Assembly: GCA_905214265.1 (NCBI GenBank)
Contig: CAJMLQ010000069.1
Location: 1-15,315, forward strand
Direction: 5' to 3'
DNA length: 15,315 nucleotides
From: an uncultured bacterium
GTDB lineage: Bacteria; Bacillota; Clostridia; Oscillospirales; Ruminococcaceae
Below, piece by piece: positions 13,800-15,315 of this stretch. Both the position numbers and the translations under genes were made by a program. The first letter of the stretch is position 1. Every line of letters begins with the position of its first letter. The notes under the pieces are model-generated. The model saw nothing but the letters and a program-made list of their open reading frames with translations. It made no database searches and was not told the origin of the DNA.

Positions 13800-15212
13800 C
13801 TATGCATCGAAAAAAATGACCGATACAGTCCGGTCCGGATAAATGGTTACGTTACGAATGATTCGCTCAGAAACTTTGCATTTCTCAATTAATTCAACAG
13901 AAGGGTCTTTCAACATCTTGATCATGCCGCGAACGTTATCCTTAACCTTTTGAACATTGATAACGGGATTCTCCTGCCTTTGTTTTTGCTGTTTCAAATC
14001 TTCAATCTCAGCTTCCAGGCGAATCTTAGTCGATTTGTAATCCTCCAGGCTATCAATTTCGGCAAGATATGCTTCACGAGCTCTTTTTAACGCTCTCTCT
14101 GCTTTAGCAATTAGAGCATCGAAATCAGTTGTAACTGGGCTTTTGACATGGACGATCTGCTTCTCTGCATAAGCATCTTCCGTTTCTAAAAAAACATTTG
14201 CCGCGTTAAAGAACAAGTCCTCTAGAATATGTTCTGCCACAACCGGAGGGCTGGAGCATTGCCCATGCATATAATTGATGCAGAGGAATTGCGGACTACG
14301 GTTCCCGCGCCCACTGTTTGCTCTACGGTAATAGCAACCTCCACACTTGCCGCATCTTACAATCCCGGCCAGCCAGTGCTTGTGTATTTCTTTGGGGCGG
14401 ATTTTGGGAGCCACGCGGGAGGCACGACTTTCAGTTACAGCTTTTGCGGCTTCAAATTTTTCTTTTGAAACAATGCCGGGATGAGCATTTTCAACTTGAT
14501 ATTCTTTTCCGTTCACTCTTGATACGACTGTTCCGTAGTAAACCGGGTTTGTTAAAATTCGATTGACTTGCCTTGTATCGAACAGATTTCCGTTATGCGT
14601 TTTGACTCCTGCACGGCTTAACTCCATAGCGAGAATATAGGAGGATTTCCCGGCTATATACTGATCATAGATATACGTTACGATATTAGCTTCTTCAGGA
14701 ATGCTCTCGATCTTCTTTTTATCAGCGGAGCGACGATAACCATATGGAACTTGGCTTATTATTTCGCCGCGAAGAGCTTTTTGCTCCAATCCGCGTTTGA
14801 CATTTTTGGAAAGCTTACGGATATACAATTCGTTGGTAGCGCCGTTGAGAGCATCGACCATAAGAGAAACATCTTCGTCCAGTACTGGCTCGGTGATACT
14901 GATTAGTTGTACGCCGTTTTGCTTTAAGATAGACTTATATACGATGCTGTCTTTCAAGGACCGGGAAAAGCGGCTACTGTCGTAAATGAGTACCGTTCTC
15001 CACTCGGATTGTTCACTGTCTTCTATCATCTTCAAAAAATCGGTCCGCTTATCCAGTTTGCTTTCCATTGCACTGATTCCGGCGTCTTGATATCGCTTGA
15101 TGATTTGATAATCATTTCTGGAGGCCCAGTCTGATAGAAGCCGCCACTGAGAATCTATAGAATATTCCTGCTTGTCTGTAGACATGCGCATATATACAGC
15201 GGCTAATTTCAT
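13800..15212 (-). CDS. Large serine recombinase (site-specific integrase/excisionase)
   Basis: A 470-residue recombinase that inserts and excises an element by double-strand exchange through a phosphoserine link. The N-terminal resolvase domain begins AAVYMRMSTDKQ with catalytic Ser11 and has the YDSSRFSR motif with Arg81 and Arg84. The 'recombinase' domain follows (VPYGYRR...RQVNRILTNPVYYGTVV, 155-230). Next come the zinc ribbon with C287, C290, C311 and C319, and a coiled coil (about 373-425, AKAERALKRAREAYLAEIDSL) typical of the large class. ATG 15212 is chosen because GGAGG lies 6 bases upstream and the homology begins there; the frame extends 23 codons further without a ribosome-binding site. 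Its lower GC content marks it as acquired. It appears intact. Confidence 0.94.
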   Translation of the reverse strand: MKLAAVYMRMSTDKQEYSIDSQWRLLSDWASRNDYQIIKRYQDAGISAMESKLDKRTDFLKMIEDSEQSEWRTVLIYDSSRFSRSLKDSIVYKSILKQNGVQLISITEPVLDEDVSLMVDALNGATNELYIRKLSKNVKRGLEQKALRGEIISQVPYGYRRSADKKKIESIPEEANIVTYIYDQYIAGKSSYILAMELSRAGVKTHNGNLFDTRQVNRILTNPVYYGTVVSRVNGKEYQVENAHPGIVSKEKFEAAKAVTESRASRVAPKIRPKEIHKHWLAGIVRCGKCGGCYYRRANSGRGNRSPQFLCINYMHGQCSSPPVVAEHILEDLFFNAANVFLETEDAYAEKQIVHVKSPVTTDFDALIAKAERALKRAREAYLAEIDSLEDYKSTKIRLEAEIEDLKQQKQRQENPVINVQKVKDNVRGMIKMLKDPSVELIEKCKVSERIIRNVTIYPDRTVSVIFFDA

Positions 15213-15274
15213 ATGGGCCTCCATTTGATTTGGGTTCCCGCTCTGGTGTTGGTGGCACCTGGGCGGGATTTTAT

Positions 15275-15304
15275 TTGACAAAGATTAACAGGATATGCTA
15301 TACT
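15275..15304 (+). promoter_or_regulatory. Sigma-A promoter pointing right, out of the window
   Basis: A perfect -35 TTGACA (15275-15280), an 18-base spacer and -10 TATACT (15299-15304). It is divergent from the recombinase and would transcribe the next gene of the presumed mobile element, perhaps a repressor or excision gene. Confidence 0.65.
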
Positions 15305-15315
15305 CTGACTGTAAG

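Noticed and set aside
1..15315. CRISPR array, tRNA, rRNA or riboswitch
   Set aside because: No spaced direct repeats and no cloverleaf or conserved RNA core were seen by eye on either strand; a covariance-model search could not be run.

Overview
The window comes from a GC-rich, endospore-forming Clostridia, most likely an Oscillospiraceae/Ruminococcaceae-type gut bacterium. The main evidence is a spoIIGA-sigE sporulation pair. A DUF4317 protein, LplABC/YtcP-type sugar transporters and a GH123/DUF4091-like glycosidase fit the same picture. Most of the window is GC-rich; the last 1.5 kb is visibly AT-richer.

Layout. (1) 1-159: 5' end of a leftward membrane-anchored protein, divergent from spoIIGA. 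(2) 160-499: divergent promoter region with Spo0A-box-like inverted repeats. (3) 500-2141: spoIIGA and sigE, overlapping, closed by a terminator. Neither ftsZ (usual upstream) nor sigG (usual downstream) is in its usual place. (4) 2211-11233: a carbohydrate-use cluster of two divergent operons. Leftward: lplB, lplC, lplA, a small GAF-like protein, and a truncated GH123/DUF4091-like gene. Rightward: a large DUF6067/GH123-like glycosidase, a second GAF-like protein, and an intact DUF4091-like protein. (5) 11234-12116: terminator, an unidentified decayed leftward reading frame and the remnant of an AraC/YesN-type regulator. (6) 12137-13297: intact DUF4317 gene and strong terminator. (7) 13421-13795: a 124-residue protein with 15 cysteines behind a sigma-K/sigma-E-like promoter. 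(8) 13800-15212: an AT-richer large serine recombinase pointing left, probably the end gene of a mobile element that continues to the right.

The carbohydrate cluster is heavily decayed. LplB and LplC have stop codons where tryptophan is expected. LplC, LplA and the DUF6067 gene each carry a one-base deletion. lplC and lplA are fused by a deletion, and lplA has also lost its middle. The AraC regulator has lost most of its first helix-turn-helix. The leftward DUF4091-like gene is fused in frame to the C-terminus of EutH, the ethanolamine permease. The two GAF-like genes and the rightward DUF4091-like gene remain open.

Best leads: the twice-occurring 'GAF-like small protein + DUF4091 glycosidase-like protein' module, the DUF4091-EutH chimera, and the Cys-rich protein with its mother-cell promoter candidate. 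All family names are from recognition of the translated sequence; no database search was run.
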